DNA of 64,000 nt, taken from positions 157,951-221,950 of the forward strand of contig JACYXH010000331.1 of assembly GCA_026745465.1 (NCBI GenBank), in the 5' to 3' direction. Under the pieces are notes generated by a model. That model was given only the letters and a program-made list of their open reading frames with translations, was not told the DNA's origin and made no database searches. The DNA comes from Lota lota. Lineage: Eukaryota; Chordata; Actinopteri; Gadiformes; Lotidae. The translations under genes and the position numbers were made by a program. This document shows positions 1 through 12,501 of the stretch, one piece after another; the first letter of the stretch is position 1, and each line of letters begins with the position of its first letter.

Positions 1-341
1 TCAACATCGTGTAGATGGGCAACTGTAGAAATACACGTATTAGAAACCCTTCTAAAAGCCCTGGCTCTGTGCCGTCTCCCCCCAGAGGCCTGGCTGTGAC
101 ATAGCACGACTGATCAACAGTAACACAACATCATCTCTGGCTGCTTTTGTTTAAAGCGGCACTAGGGCTGGCCGTTATTCACACTGCTACTTCTTCCTCT
201 TCCTTCTGTTCCTCCGCTCAGATCAGCACATTGTGGCGAGAAGCCATTTAACACTGCATCGTCTGTCTCTGTTCCATCCCTGCGTCTGCCTGCGTGTGTG
301 TGTGATGGTGCGTGCGTGTACCCGTATGCGTGTGTTTGTAG

Positions 342-483
342 CCAAGGCGATGGTGGTTGTGGTGGTGGTGGTTGTTGTGGTTGTGATCATCCTGGCCCTC
401 CTGCTGCTGGCCGTCCTGGGGAGCGTCATCTACTTCCTGCACAAGAAAGGCAAGATCCCCTGCTGCTCGGGGAAGAGGGAGAT
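342..483 (+). CDS. mcam: mcam-like (CD146) transmembrane exon
   Basis: Single coding exon of a cell-adhesion receptor of the immunoglobulin superfamily. The acceptor is TTTGTAG just before 342 and the donor is GAT|GTACGC after 483. The reading frame gives a valine-rich membrane-spanning segment followed by LAVLGSVIYFLHKKGKIPC, which closely resembles the junction of membrane span and cytoplasmic tail in MCAM. The basic KKGK stop-transfer stretch supports the topology. The Ig-domain exons would lie upstream, outside the window. The short cytoplasmic-tail exon(s) expected downstream were not found in the next 8 kb, so the gene is partial here or has a long intron. The exon ends directly against a CA repeat. 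Identification is by remembered similarity; another IgSF receptor with the same tail is less likely. Confidence 0.6.
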
Positions 484-2437
484 GTACGCTGTTCACACAC
501 ACACACACACACACACACATAGACACACACACACTGGTTCATGCACCGTTTTCATAGAAGAAATTGATTGTTTGCAGTTTATGGAAGTTTGATGACACTC
601 GTGTGTTCTTACGAAACTGTATATATATAGTTATTTAAGGACTTCCTGCACATGGTTTTGTTTTGTAGGGACATTTGACAGTGGATTTCCTTTGTTTTTG
701 TCGTTATTTTGTGTTCAATAATCAATCCCAACATGTGAAGAAGCCAAAGCTATTTTCTTGCTGGGTTTTTATTTTTGTATTTTTATGTTTTGATGGGAAG
801 GGAGGCTATGTATAAAGAAGGGTCCCTAATAGTGTCTGTAGCTGTGAGAGAACAACATACCAGGAGGACCCCAATAAAGCCCCTCTCACTGTGTCATGCA
901 GACAAACACCACATCGCCAACACAGATGCACTGACACTACAGCCGTCGTTTAAACAGCTCCTTTTGGCAAAACTACTCTCAAGCTGCTTATTCACAAAGT
1001 CCCAGAGTTTAAGGATTGTTTTGATTTGTTTTTTCCTTCGAAAGGCCAAGTCTTTGTCTTTGACTCGAATGCTGCAGTGCCTGTTTAACATGTAAAAGTT
1101 TGTTTGAAGAATCCATCGAACGCTGTGTTCAATTTGTTGAAATATCCAGGTAGTCCTTCGATCCGGAACTCTTGCTTGTTTATGGTGTGTAGTTGAGAGA
1201 AAAAAGATAGACGTTTGACCTGTAGTTTTGATTGGCACTGTCTTCGTTCTGCAGGAGTGAGTGAATGGACTTTGGCGCACGCAATAAGAAATGGTGGTTT
1301 GGTTTGGAGTAGTTCTCTGAATATAATGATTCTCATTATAAACTGTTTACAATGTGGAGGTGTCACCCACTGACGGGACCACATTGCGAGGGAGTGGAGT
1401 GGATATGCCATACTGCCATACATACAGAGAGAAAACAATGTCCTAACATTGTGTGTGGTACAGGATTTCAGGAGTATGACTCCACTCAGTTTTTTGTTTT
1501 ATTGGAATGGTTCTGGACATTTCGCCAACGGGAGTTTGAAAGTGTACAGTTGGACTTTGTAAGTTACATATACATTTGTTTTTCAAGAAAATTATGCCAA
1601 GTAAAAGTTGCATTTGAAAAAACAATGTTTCCATGGTTTTCACTGTCCTCAACTCTTTGAAGAACAACCATTTGGCCGTACATCAGTGTCAGAGCAGAGC
1701 GGGAGTTACACTCACAGGAGGAAAGCACACAGCGTTCTTTCTTCAAGTCCTGGCTCACTTTGAGGTTAAAGCTAAACGTACACTACTGAGAATTCTGTAC
1801 ATTTGAACCCCAACGCTGACATTAAGTACAGGAGTCAGCCTGATGATTTGGCCTGTGAGATAGGGTTAGGGTTAGTTAATCTAACTGATAGATTAGTTAG
1901 GGTTAGATGATTTGGCCTGTGAGATGCTGGACAGAGGCAACAAGTGGAGTGCGCAGAACTTAGTAATATGGATAGGAATAATTATTCATCACCCTAAATT
2001 TGATGCAAAATGAGTATAAAAAATTACAGAAAACAATGGAGTCATGTTGTCTGTTGTCGTTTATTTTCCGCTTTTGTAGAACATTTTGTCAATCACCTCT
2101 TTCAATATAAACAACACAGATGAAGTGTTAACAAAAATACTGTTTAATTAAAAATCGTCATGGCTTCGGCATGAACACATGACAACACAATAAATGCTGG
2201 TATTCAAGAAATTTAATCAAAGTCTTCACACATGCAATGACAAAAAGGCTTTTTTATGTTAATTACACTATCATTACAAATCTGCCCTCGTATGGGGATT
2301 TTTACATTAAAACGGTGCTAACAAGGTTATTTCATTAAAGTCTTAATGATTGATGCACCTTTTGTCAATAAACCATCCACTCCATTCCATGTTTTCCGAA
2401 GAGCTTGGGGCCTGCTCTGTGCCGATGTTAACCCCAT
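484..2437. other. Intron-like stretch, no gene recognised
   Basis: No convincing coding exon was seen on either strand. It holds a CA repeat (about 496-537) and, around 1838-1926, a 20-base segment (gatgatttggcctgtgagat) present twice, flanking a small palindrome-like TTAG-rich stretch. Open frames here lack splice signals and recognisable motifs. Confidence 0.5.
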
Positions 2438-3011
2438 TGTTACACCCTCTCCCGTGTTTCTGTCCAATTCCGCCATCTGGTGGCACCCAGCCTCCATTAC
2501 ACCTCGTGCTCCCGTCATCAATTAACCACGTGCACTCCGGTCTACACTCCTGCCAACAATTACCAATTGTAACTCCACAGTATTTTAGTTCGTAGTTTTG
2601 TTTAACCTTTTGTCGGTAACTTCGTCCCCGCCATTTAGACTTTCCTGTTACGGGTCCCACTCCCGTTCCTGCCCCTGTTCCTGTTCCTGCTCCTACTCCA
2701 ATTCCTACTCCAATTCCTGTGCCTGTTCCTAGTCCCTGCCTGCCTGCCTACCATTGCCGAACCTCTGCTTTCCTGACCACCTGCCTGTTGCTTAGTCCCT
2801 GCCTGCCTGCTTGCTTTCCTCGTTGCCGAACCTCGCCTGCCTGACCACCCGCCTGCCTACGTTCCTCTGCCTGCCTGACTCCCCGCCTGCCTACTGCCTG
2901 CTTGACTACCAGCCTGCCTTGCCCTTGCCTGAGTGATAATAAATCCAGTTTTGAACCCGCTCCCTTCTCGTCTCCGTGTCTTGCATTTGGGTCCTAGTCG
3001 TAACCTTAACA
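2438..3011 (+). mobile_element. Solo LTR of a Ty3/gypsy-type retrotransposon
   Basis: The element begins TGTTACACCC and ends CCTTAACA, so it has the TG...CA ends of an LTR. It is flanked by a perfect 5-bp direct repeat CCCAT (2433-2437 and 3012-3016), which indicates insertion followed by LTR-LTR recombination. An AATAAA signal lies near 2939. The second half is a run of C-rich degenerate short repeats (CCTGCCTGCC and GTTCCTGTTCC types). A truncated relative with the same first 60 bases and the same repeats lies at 43716-44218. No internal coding region is attached. Confidence 0.75.
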
Positions 3012-3660
3012 CCCATGATGAGTCAAGCCTTGAAGGACAGCTTCAGAGGCTTTAACAAAGTCCGGCAGCGTTTCGGCATCTCTGACGGTGGATCAACATG
3101 CTTTTAGTTACTGTTTTCTGGGCAGTTAGTCATAGCATTGTAGCAGTAGATTATGTGTTCTTGCCTTTGGCAAATGGCTCGTTTATTGCATTTCGATTTG
3201 TCTTGGGCCATTCCAGGACCACCATTGACAAATTCATAGACAATTTGTTGAGACCTGAAATTAGATTGATAATGAAGATTATAAAAAAGATTGTAATTGT
3301 AAACAAAAAACAACTTTATATTTGCTGTTTAAAATTCTCTAAAAGTTGTTGCGTTCCCTTGTGTTTGTCCCCTATCGGCCACCGTAGCCCTTGGTTCCAT
3401 CAGACAGGTGCTCTCCGTGTTAGCTCGGTTCTTGCTCATTTTCTCTCTGCACTAAATCAGGTTATTCCAGCACTAGGAAACATGCTTTTTGCTGCGATTA
3501 AGCAAAGTTGAATGTTCATATATATATAATTGTATTATTTTACATTTAACCCTTTTATTTGAGTATGTTAAATGCTGTTTCTTAGATAATTTAACAGTTA
3601 AAACAAGGCCGAACTATGTACATTGATCTAGTTGTAAAAGGCATCTGTTAACCTCTGTAT
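3012..3660. other. No gene seen
   Basis: AT-rich DNA between the solo LTR and the integrase pseudogene. The plus-strand open frame at 3098-3511 has no recognisable domain or splice context and is probably fortuitous. Confidence 0.4.
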
Positions 3661-3662
3661 GG

Positions 3663-4864
3663 TCCCATTCAACCTCTCCACCAACCCATTGGTCTGGGGT
3701 ACCGGGCACAGAGACACCTTCTGATCCCCAACACTTGGCACACTTTGGTGTTGATCTGAATGAATGGTGCAGAGAACGATTTAAACCCACTGTTATAATT
3801 AATTAATAAAAAGTACTCATTTGAAATGACTAGTAATGTGCAAGTTCAAAGTTCAAATGTGTGCTAAAATAGCAATAGAAATACATACTTTGTTGACAAA
3901 TTATTTTCCTTGATCAGTGAGGATTCTTTGTGGCACTTTAAATTGATACACAGATTTTAGTATGCACCGTGTAACCTCTGCTGTGGATTTAGATTTGATG
4001 GCATATGCCTGCGACCATCTGGTACAGTAGTCGACCATCACACAGATGTACTGGTTTCCCTGGTCTGTCATGACCAGCTTACCAACTAGGTCCATGCCTA
4101 CAAGTTCAAATGGAACTTTGGTCTGTTTGAAAATAAAGACAAAAAGACGACACAATTACTATGTTATTCACACATTAAATATGTTGGAAACAGGGTGAAT
4201 GCTCCTCCCATCTACTATAAAAAGGAACAGTGATCAAAACACAAAAATGGAATGTTAACCTTTATTGGTTTATAATCCGTGCCAAGCTTGAGGTCATGTC
4301 GGTGATACCTATGGAAGTTAAAGGTTAAATATGAAAGCAAAAACATACCCAATTATCAATGTCGGCTGAGGCCGACCAGGCCAGTAGAACCGTTGAGAAA
4401 TCACGTTCCTAGTCCGAATTTGGCCGCAGTGTGCGCCAATGTCACTGGTGTGAAATTCTTCCAATAATGAGTCGGCCTCAGCCGCCCCACAGACAACATT
4501 CACTCAATCCTCTTTGTCAGATCCCTTATGTCTGACATAAAACAATTCACCATCTGAAGATAGGATAGCAATTATTGAGAGCCCTTTAAGCCTTGTCTAA
4601 TTCGGCCTACAGGCCTCTCTTACCATGAATTGCAATGGTAACATAACTAATGTAGGCTAATATGCAGTATTTTCTCAAAGGTTTATGCATTATTGTTAAA
4701 TGATGCATTGCTATAAGGGATTAAATATCTACTTTAGGCCTACCATCGATGCAGTACTTTTGGGCTCGCCGCCGAATAGTGAAGCGCTGTTTTTTGTCAC
4801 TTTCTTTAGGAAACTCTCTTTTGATGAGGAACTCCCTTAACTCCTCAAACATTTGTTTGTCCAT
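3663..4864 (-). pseudogene. Decayed intron-containing integrase gene (Ginger/KRBA2-like)
   Basis: Minus-strand exons of a DDE integrase of the kind in Ginger-type DNA transposons and their domesticated relatives. Exon 1 (4864-4744) starts at ATG, reads MDKQMFEELREFLIKRE and ends in phase 1 at a GTAGGCC donor. A second segment (about 4570-4340) carries the zinc-binding N-terminal region, with HTSDIGAHCG and FYWPG. A third (about 4122-3888, acceptor TTCAAACAG) holds VGMDLVG and ILTDQG, containing the first two catalytic Asp. A fourth (about 3790-3663) has QTNGLVERLNG with the catalytic Glu. Lesions: a TGA in the second segment just before VNVVCG, a TAA directly after DQGK, and a frame change just upstream of QTNG. 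The DDE triad is still visible but the gene cannot encode a whole protein. Whether it was a transposon copy or a host-domesticated gene cannot be told. Confidence 0.6.
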
Positions 4865-5054
4865 AATGTAATCTCAAAACAAAGTATAAATGGCCAGCTA
4901 TCATGAATTGTGACCTATCGTGGATTGTTTCCTGTTGCGTGTGGACTTTGATGAAAGCAGACATGAATAATTATACAGGATGACAAATGAAAAACAGAGG
5001 TTGCTGTCAGGTGCTTCGTCCCGAGGCCCGCCGTGCTTCTACTGGAACTACAGG

Positions 5055-6969
5055 CTACTGCCTCTTCAGTGGCGCAATACTGCGTAATACCCCATAGTTT
5101 GATGTCCATGGTGCTGAAACAAGTTGCGGCATCGTTTCAGGGATGAAATGTGGGAACTGTGCAGCGCCCACAGAGTCATACTTCGCCTTAAGTGTGTCAC
5201 TACATTGGAGGTCGAGCAGCTCCATTTGGATGTTCATAGGTGCCTTTTCCACGTCAACCGCAAACGGATTACTGAGAAGTTCAAACTTAGTTTTCGGAGC
5301 TTCGAAGTCGGCAAATCGCCGTGTGAACTCGGTACTAAGTATGCCCAGTTTTTCAGCAAAATGTGCACTTGGAAAAATAGCGGCAGAAACCTTGTGCGTC
5401 ATCGACAGGCAGCACGGAAAGTGACCCAAGTTTCCTTCCAACATATGCGTCTCCCACAGACTCAGTTTGGCTTTAAAAGCCCTCACTGCAGCATGCATGT
5501 CACACGGTCCCGTCCCTGAAGCTGGAGGTTTAGCGCATTGAAATGGTTCGTTATATCACACAGAAATGCCAGCTCACACAGCCACTTTTGATCATGAGCT
5601 CTGTGGTGTCTTTCCCTTTGCTTTCCATAAACTGACAGATATCCTCACGCAACTCGAAATATCTGTTGAGCACTTTCCCTCGACTTAGCCAGCGCACCTC
5701 TGTGTGACAGGGGACGTCACCATTTTTAGAATCGATCTCCTCCAGAAATGCCTTAAACTGGCGGTGGTTTAAACCTTTGGCTCTTATAAAGTTAACAGTC
5801 TGTGTCACGGTGCTCATCACATGTTCCATTTTTAGCGCTTTGCCGCACAATGTTTCTTGGTGTATAACGGTAGTGGTAAACTGTCAGCTCACCTGCGCAA
5901 TTGTCCTCCCGCATCTTATCCCGCATTCTGCCCACTAATCCACTCTTTCTACCGCACATTGCAGGCGCTCCATCTGTTGTCAGTCCTACCAGTTTGTCCC
6001 AAGGCAGCTTCATTTCATTTACACAATTAGATACTTCTTCAAATATGTATGGTTGTGCCGTGCATTGATTTAATTCCCAAAAGTTCCTCTGTAACGCGCA
6101 AGTCAGAGTCCACTCCACGGATGAAGATTGACAGCTGGGCAGTATCTGTTGTGTCGCTGCTCTCATCCACAGCAAGGGAATATGCAATGAAATCTTTTCC
6201 TTTTTCCATTAGCTGATTTTGTATATTGGTAGCAAGCTCGCATGTCCGGTCAGCAACGGTGTTTCTGGTAAGGCTTACATTTAAAAATGCTTGCTTTTGG
6301 TCAGGACACACGACTTCGCACACTTTAATCATGCATCGCTTCACAAACTCTCCCTCGGTAAATGGCCGGGCCGATTTAGCTATTTCTTCAGCCACAATGA
6401 AACTAGCTTTAACGGCAGCTTCACTTTGAGATTTAGCTTTTTTGAACATAGCCTGCTGTGACACCAGACGTTCTTTCAACTCTTCTACCTTCTGGAGCTT
6501 CTGCCGTGTGTCCAGCTCCTTGTACCCGTCCCCGTGCTTTGTTTCATAGTGTCGTCTTATGTTGTATTCTTTAATTACGGCCACAACAGCTCCGCACACA
6601 AGACAAACAGGTTTACCCCTTGTGTTAGTGAACAGATTCTCTGCCTCCCATCTGTCTTGAAAGCCCCTGTTTTCAAAGTCCACCTTTCGTTTGGCCATTT
6701 TTGGGAGGGCTAGAGTTAGCTTAAAGTTTATCCGAAGTGACAGGATAAGCGTGAGACTGGAGAGTTTGTCAATAAAGGGGCTTGCCGCCGTTGATTGATG
6801 TCTCAACCAATAGCTGGCGCCAGCTATTGCAGTGCAGTCTGGGATTTGTAGTATTAATGATGTGTACTGGCGGGCCAATTCTGATAGACATAAAATATTA
6901 TCTCGCGGGCCGGAGACAATTGTCCAGCGGGCCGGATGTGGCCCGCGGGCCTTGAGTTTGACATGTCTG
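5055..6969 (-). pseudogene. hAT transposase pseudogene (GTF2IRD2-like type)
   Basis: Minus-strand transposase starting at ATG 6698 (MAKRKVDFENRGFQ). The N-terminal part has a BED-like zinc finger (CLVCG ... HYETKHG), followed by the conserved AVDESSDTTDTAQLSIFIRG and, in other frames, [25 protein letters not shown] and a C-terminal piece ending near 5094. Frame changes near 6050, 5860 and 5560 break the reading frame, and the hAT dimerisation region normally at the C terminus is missing. The upstream end (about 6880-6969) carries GGCCCGC-rich sequence finishing in TTTGACATGTCTG, i.e. a CAGACATGTCAAA-type terminal repeat read on the minus strand; no matching right end was seen, so the copy is 3'-truncated. 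This is an old, inactive copy. Confidence 0.7.
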
Positions 6970-7075
6970 CATTAAGCAAAGCTTTAGATGAGACACATTG
7001 TTTGAGTTTCATAAACAAGGAAAATTGAGGAGATGAAAATAAACCTCAGCAGAAAATACAAAATTCAAGACATAA

Positions 7076-7245
7076 AAAGAGAGACAGACAGACAGACACG
7101 AGGGAAGACGGACACGCACACAGACAGCCAGTCAGAGAGGAACACAAACGGACGAACGGAGGAGCAGACAGACAGTTAGACACAAACAAACAAGAGTCAG
7201 ACACACACTGGGACAGACAGACAGACGGGGAGACCGTCGGGGGGG
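7076..7245 (+). repeat. Degenerate GACA microsatellite
   Basis: Purine-rich run built on GACA/CAGA tetranucleotides (gacagacagacac and variants), ending in a G10 homopolymer at about 7240-7249. The minus-strand open frame across it is low complexity. Confidence 0.8.
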
Positions 7246-7251
7246 GGGGCA

Positions 7252-7433
7252 TCATTCCTCACCCGCCATTTTGAGCATGCTCCGAGAGGTGTGGGTGATG
7301 GGGGGGTTGTGTCCCTTCTTCAGTCTCCCCGGCTGACCCCCCAGGCTCTGGGGCTTCCTGGCCATCTCCCCCCTGACCCCCGTCAGCGACGCCGTGCAGT
7401 CCTCGCCGGCGCTCTGTTGCGGAGATTTCAAGT
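7252..7433 (-). CDS. Candidate terminal coding exon, possibly of the afadin-like gene
   Basis: The minus strand has an acceptor (CGATATAG) before 7433, then an open frame of 59 codons to a TGA at 7254-7252: DLKSPQQSAGEDC ... LKMAGEE. The G+C content is high, as in an exon. The entry phase (two bases completing a codon) matches the phase-1 exit of the afadin-like exon at 8158-8040, so the two could be joined. The peptide does not resemble the known afadin sequence that follows the PDZ domain, so this may be an alternative C terminus, an exon of another gene, or chance. Confidence 0.35.
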
Positions 7434-7794
7434 CTATATCGGAAATAAAAGATTGGAGGCATTAGTTTGAAGTTCGCCTATCCAAACCGAGGCTTCTCTC
7501 CAACGCAGGCTGGGCCTTAAAGGGGTACACACGTCATTTCGCAAAGATCCGTATTGACGGTGGATTTTGACACTGTATACTTTAGAAACATGGTTGGTGA
7601 TTATTTTTTATATGTTTACTTCCAGTAAACCAGTTTATAAGGCACACAAATGCCACTTTATTATACCTACCAAGCTCACTATAAGCTCACTATATAAATA
7701 TATTGAAGGGTTCTCCCTAAACAGTGTAATATTGGCGCTGCAACACCATAGAATAGGCCTATATATTATCTGCGACATATATATTAATATATAT

Positions 7795-7797
7795 ATT

Positions 7798-7877
<80 letters not shown>
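7795..7877 (+). repeat. TA/ATAC microsatellite
   Basis: About 80 bases of alternating TA with CACACA at its left end, in the presumed intron of the minus-strand afadin-like gene. Confidence 0.9.
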
Positions 7878-7891
<14 letters not shown>

Positions 7892-8039
7892 CCTATATAT
7901 AATTGTTCTTTTTTACCGGCAAAAAAAAGGTAATGAAAACAATTAAATCCACATAATAAATGGTCGCAAATGCAACCATTTTGGTCACAGGAATGCAACA
8001 GGTGAGACAAGGGGCTGGCAGCAAGTAGGTGGTACGAAC

Positions 8040-8569
8040 CTCTGGGCATCATGGGGCTTGGCTGGTTGAGCAAAGTAGCAAGGCCATGGTCAATGGCACC
8101 CTGGTTGGCCACCTCGAGGGTTACCACAGAGCCCGTTGGCGTCTTCGGCTCTGCAGCTCTGACCACACACAGACAACGACAGAATGAAGAAAGAAAAAAG
8201 CATGACTAAAAGTATTCTAGGACTAAAGTCCATGTTGTAGTTTTTTTACTTGGAATTGGTCTCGAATCTTAACAGCATGTATAGGCCAAAAGGTCTGTTC
8301 CTGCAATGAGGAACTAAGGGTGATTGGTAAGGGTGATTCCTACCTCTCTTGAGATAGGCCCACCAGACTACACCCATGTACACTCAGCAACTGGTCCCCT
8401 GCTGCCAGACTGCCATCCTAGTAGAAACAAACAAACAGTTAGAGAACGTGAGTGAGTGAGTGAGAGAGAGTGAGTGAGTGAGTGAAAGAGTGAGTGAGTG
8501 CATTACCATGTCAGCAGCTCCTCCCTTAACAGACTTGATGCAGATTCCCAGTTTATCTTGCCCTGTACC
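8040..8569 (-). CDS. afdn: Afadin-like PDZ-domain exons (three)
   Basis: Three minus-strand exons that code for most of a PDZ domain of afadin, the nectin-binding actin adaptor of adherens junctions. Exon A (8569-8507) reads [20 protein letters not shown], exon B (8417-8344) [13 protein letters not shown] ... GLSQER, and exon C (8158-8040) [17 protein letters not shown] ... [12 protein letters not shown]. All acceptors are AG and all donors GT, and phases join (0, 2, 1). Compared with the afadin PDZ I remember, exon A lacks one residue in the KSVVKGG loop, and exon C has PKTPTG for the usual LMTRTS. The preceding exon with the carboxylate-binding GMGLSI loop was not found upstream within several kb, so this may be a partial duplicate rather than the working gene. 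Exon C uses a weak GTTCGT donor. Confidence 0.6.
8451..8500 (+). repeat. GAGT tetranucleotide repeat
   Basis: About 50 bases of gtga/gagt units directly beside the donor of the afadin-like exon A (on the minus strand it lies just inside the intron). Confidence 0.85.
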
Positions 8570-10797
8570 CTAGTGACACAGAGAGAAGGATATCATTGTA
8601 AAGCTAAATAACTGCTAAATATGATAATAAACAAATACATATTTATGTACACCATTGGACGCACCATGCTTCTTACTGGGGGACTCTTACACATGTACAC
8701 ACATGACTACACTTGTTTTAGGGTATTGTCCTACTGCTTCTTGCAGTTGTTTTATGTACACACACGTATAGATCATTTGAATAACTGATAAAGCTAGCCT
8801 CGGCCCAAAGATAAAAGGATGTACACAGAAGTGATGCATTACACAGAAACAAACTGCACTGTACCTCAGCCTGTAGCCTGCCGACCACAGAGAACCACAT
8901 GTTGTACAAGTTCACTTGCCCACGCCAGGATTCCACACTGCTACAGGGGCTGCGACCAGAGCCTAAAACAGCCACATCCCACACATGAAGTTACTTTTCT
9001 CGCAGACAGGAATGCAGTAAACACAGTGTTCACTTTTTCTTCCTTAAAGCCACCTAATTAAATGCATGCATACGAGTCGCAGCAGAAGCTGCTGATAACA
9101 CCATTCCTACACGTCCGTTTCCTGCTTGTCCTTTAGAAGCGGGGGGTGGGGAGTGCAGCATAGAGCGGCAAACCCCGCTTCACTACCCAACGTCTGCAGT
9201 GTTAGCGTGAGCTACCAGCATACAAAGATTGTTTATGAAAAAAAAGAAGGAATTGCTCTAGATGTTGTTGTGGCAAATAAAATAACTGGAGGCTGGCTCG
9301 AATAAAAGCTAAGACAAATGGATATCCGTAGTTGATTTATTTCCACGCAGAGCAGAGTTCTGGAGTAAAAGTGCTCTGAATAGAGGAGGGAAGCCCTTTT
9401 TGTAGAGAGGAGCAAACAACATCTCAGAGATATCACTAGATGGCGCCATTTACTATCTATAACGGGTTCAATGCACAGTTCAGGCCGGGCACCTGGTCGT
9501 AATTCACCATCTATGCGCCCATTATTTACACACGCCCTTTTCTAAATTTGACAACGTCACTTAGGACTGCATCTCCCCGACCTCAGGGAATTCTCTGGGC
9601 CTGCTCTTCAGATTGAACACACTTCCCAGAGTCCTGAATGTAGAACCAGTAGGCGTTGCCTCAACACAAACAGTCTCAGTACTTTTCAGAACACGGTGTA
9701 TTTGTTTACTGAACTGGTTTTGATGATTGACTAATGTAGTGGAAAAATACCAAGCTCAGTGGAATACATCAGAAAAAGGTCACTACCAGACACGGGCAGG
9801 TTGACGTGACCGAAACCAGCCGCTGATAAACAAATGTCGAGACAGTTTTGAGGAAACGGTCGAAACCTTCCTGAGGTAACTTCTCTAAATGTCTAGACTG
9901 TTTTGAGAAAATGTGGCGCGGCCGGGGTCATTTGGTAAAAACAAGTGACCCTTCTATGACCTTACATGTCTGTCTTGCCCGGCAACACCCCTCCCACTCA
10001 ATGACAACCAATGACCAACAAGAAAGCCTCACCCTGCGTGGGAGGAAAAAGTGTCTTATAAAGTATCTGTATCAAACTGTCAAAATCAGCCTCTACCACG
10101 GCCAACCTCGTGCGAGGAAGGTCTACTCTGTCTGCGCACAGAGGACTCAGTACTGGGTGAGGTGAATTACATTGCAAGACTTAGATTCCCTGGAATAAAT
10201 TGGAGATCATCAACCACTGCTCTAGTCGCTGTCTGTTTCTTACAGAGGTTCCTATATACTGCGGTCTAAAAGCTAACATAAAAAAACCTAGACAACACTA
10301 ATCATGTATGTGTGTTGCTATGGAGATGAAAGGGGCCATGGAGTAAGGCTGCTACATCCCATAATAGTTCAATTAGAGGCGGACGGAGAGTAACAATGTT
10401 TACTCATTATGCTATGGTGCCCTCTTATCTCAGAAGAGACAAAAAAAGAAATAACATGTATGTGTGCACAGCAAACATACAAGGGTGTGAACCCAGGTGC
10501 ACACACACACACGCCAAAAACGCATACATGCAAATGCTGACGGAGGCTCTTCACACCGTTATAATGGCTCCCTCTTCCTCTTCGCTCCCTCTTCGATTAT
10601 CAGCCGTTGGCAGGATCGGAGTGGCTACGGCAGGTCTTAGTGTCAGAGGCTACAGGGAGTTTGCCGGCCTTGCAGCCAAGTCTCTTCAGAAACTTGACTA
10701 ATACCTCCAAATCACCTGTTCCCTTTCTTTGAGATGCCAAACACACACACACACACACACACACCACCTCCGCAAATAACGCCAAACGAAGGCTTAC
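8570..10797. other. No gene recognised
   Basis: Mixed-composition DNA without a confident exon on either strand. The minus-strand stretch at about 8955-8870 has acceptor-like and donor-like signals but its peptide matches nothing I know. A short CA tract lies at 10499-10512 and a longer one at 10740-10763. Confidence 0.4.
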
Positions 10798-10915
10798 CTG
10801 CTGTCATGAGCCAGACTAGTGGAATTACTTTGTTGCTTTTGATGAAGTAGTCATTTGAGGACCGTGATCTCTTGTCAGGAAGATATCTGAACGAACTAAC
10901 GTCAGTTGCTCCCAT
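10798..10915 (-). CDS. Candidate first coding exon of an unknown gene
   Basis: On the minus strand an ATG at 10915 opens a 39-codon frame (MGATDVSSFRYLPDKRSR ... LVWLMTA) that ends at a consensus donor, CAG|GTAAGC, in phase 1. Composition and the strong donor fit a real first exon. I do not recognise the peptide, and no partner exon downstream on the minus strand was identified. Confidence 0.3.
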
Positions 10916-11422
10916 GGATAAAATTTCTATAGCAACGGAAATTCAATATTGCCAGCTTAGTGCTCAAAGGGTTGTGTAACACAATGCCCATCAAATGCCC
11001 CCATGTTAATCAATAAGCGCTTCCACACCGCAGGCGGAGCCGAAGCGTATAACGTTCTCCTTTTCCGCCTGGAGGCGATTTATTCCTGCAGGCTCGCCAA
11101 CTCTTTTAACACTTAACCGTCACCCCGTCATAAGTCATCTTTTGGCTAAACACAAGAAGCCTTTTACAGGTGGCTTAATTGCACTGACTGATAATTTTGT
11201 CAGCACACATTACAGTTCAACTTTCTAAAATGCTAATGTTTAATACGTATCTTGATTTTTGTTGTTGTTGTTGGCTATTATGAACAAAATAATTTCCTCA
11301 TACAAATGGAAAATATGCCACATGCCATTATTTTTTCTATTGGAAAATTATTACATAAGGAAACTTAGAATTGACGGTATATTGTACAATTCTTAAAGCA
11401 AGACAGCTATGGCCTGTTTGAA
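10916..11422. other. Left flank of the Maverick, no gene seen
   Basis: Unassigned AT-rich DNA with a short GTT run near 11262. It ends in AATGCT, which resembles the TATGCT flanking the right end of the Maverick. Confidence 0.4.
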
Positions 11423-11427
11423 ATGCT

Positions 11428-12364
<937 letters not shown>

Positions 12365-12453
12365 GTTTTGTTTTAGAACCAATGAACAAGGGTTATAGCT
12401 AGGGAGGCGTTACGCAAGGATATGCTGTGTAGACGAGAGCAGGCCGACAGCTC

Positions 12454-12461
12454 TTTATAAG
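12454..12461 (+). promoter_or_regulatory. TATA box of the leftmost Maverick gene
   Basis: TTTATAAG lies 41 bases before the ATG at 12502 and just inside the left inverted repeat. The spacing suits a short 5' leader. No other core promoter elements were evident. Confidence 0.45.
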
Positions 12462-12501
12462 ACACATGTTTTTGAACGGAACAGAGATCTAAACTGCCAA
12501 C

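Noticed and set aside
894-1660. Open frames on both strands (minus 894-1438, plus 1352-1660)
   Set aside because: No splice signals, no recognised domain, normal intronic composition.
8870-8955. Minus-strand segment with AG...GTAC borders upstream of the afadin-like exons
   Set aside because: None of its frames resembles the afadin region expected before the PDZ exons; probably fortuitous splice-like signals.
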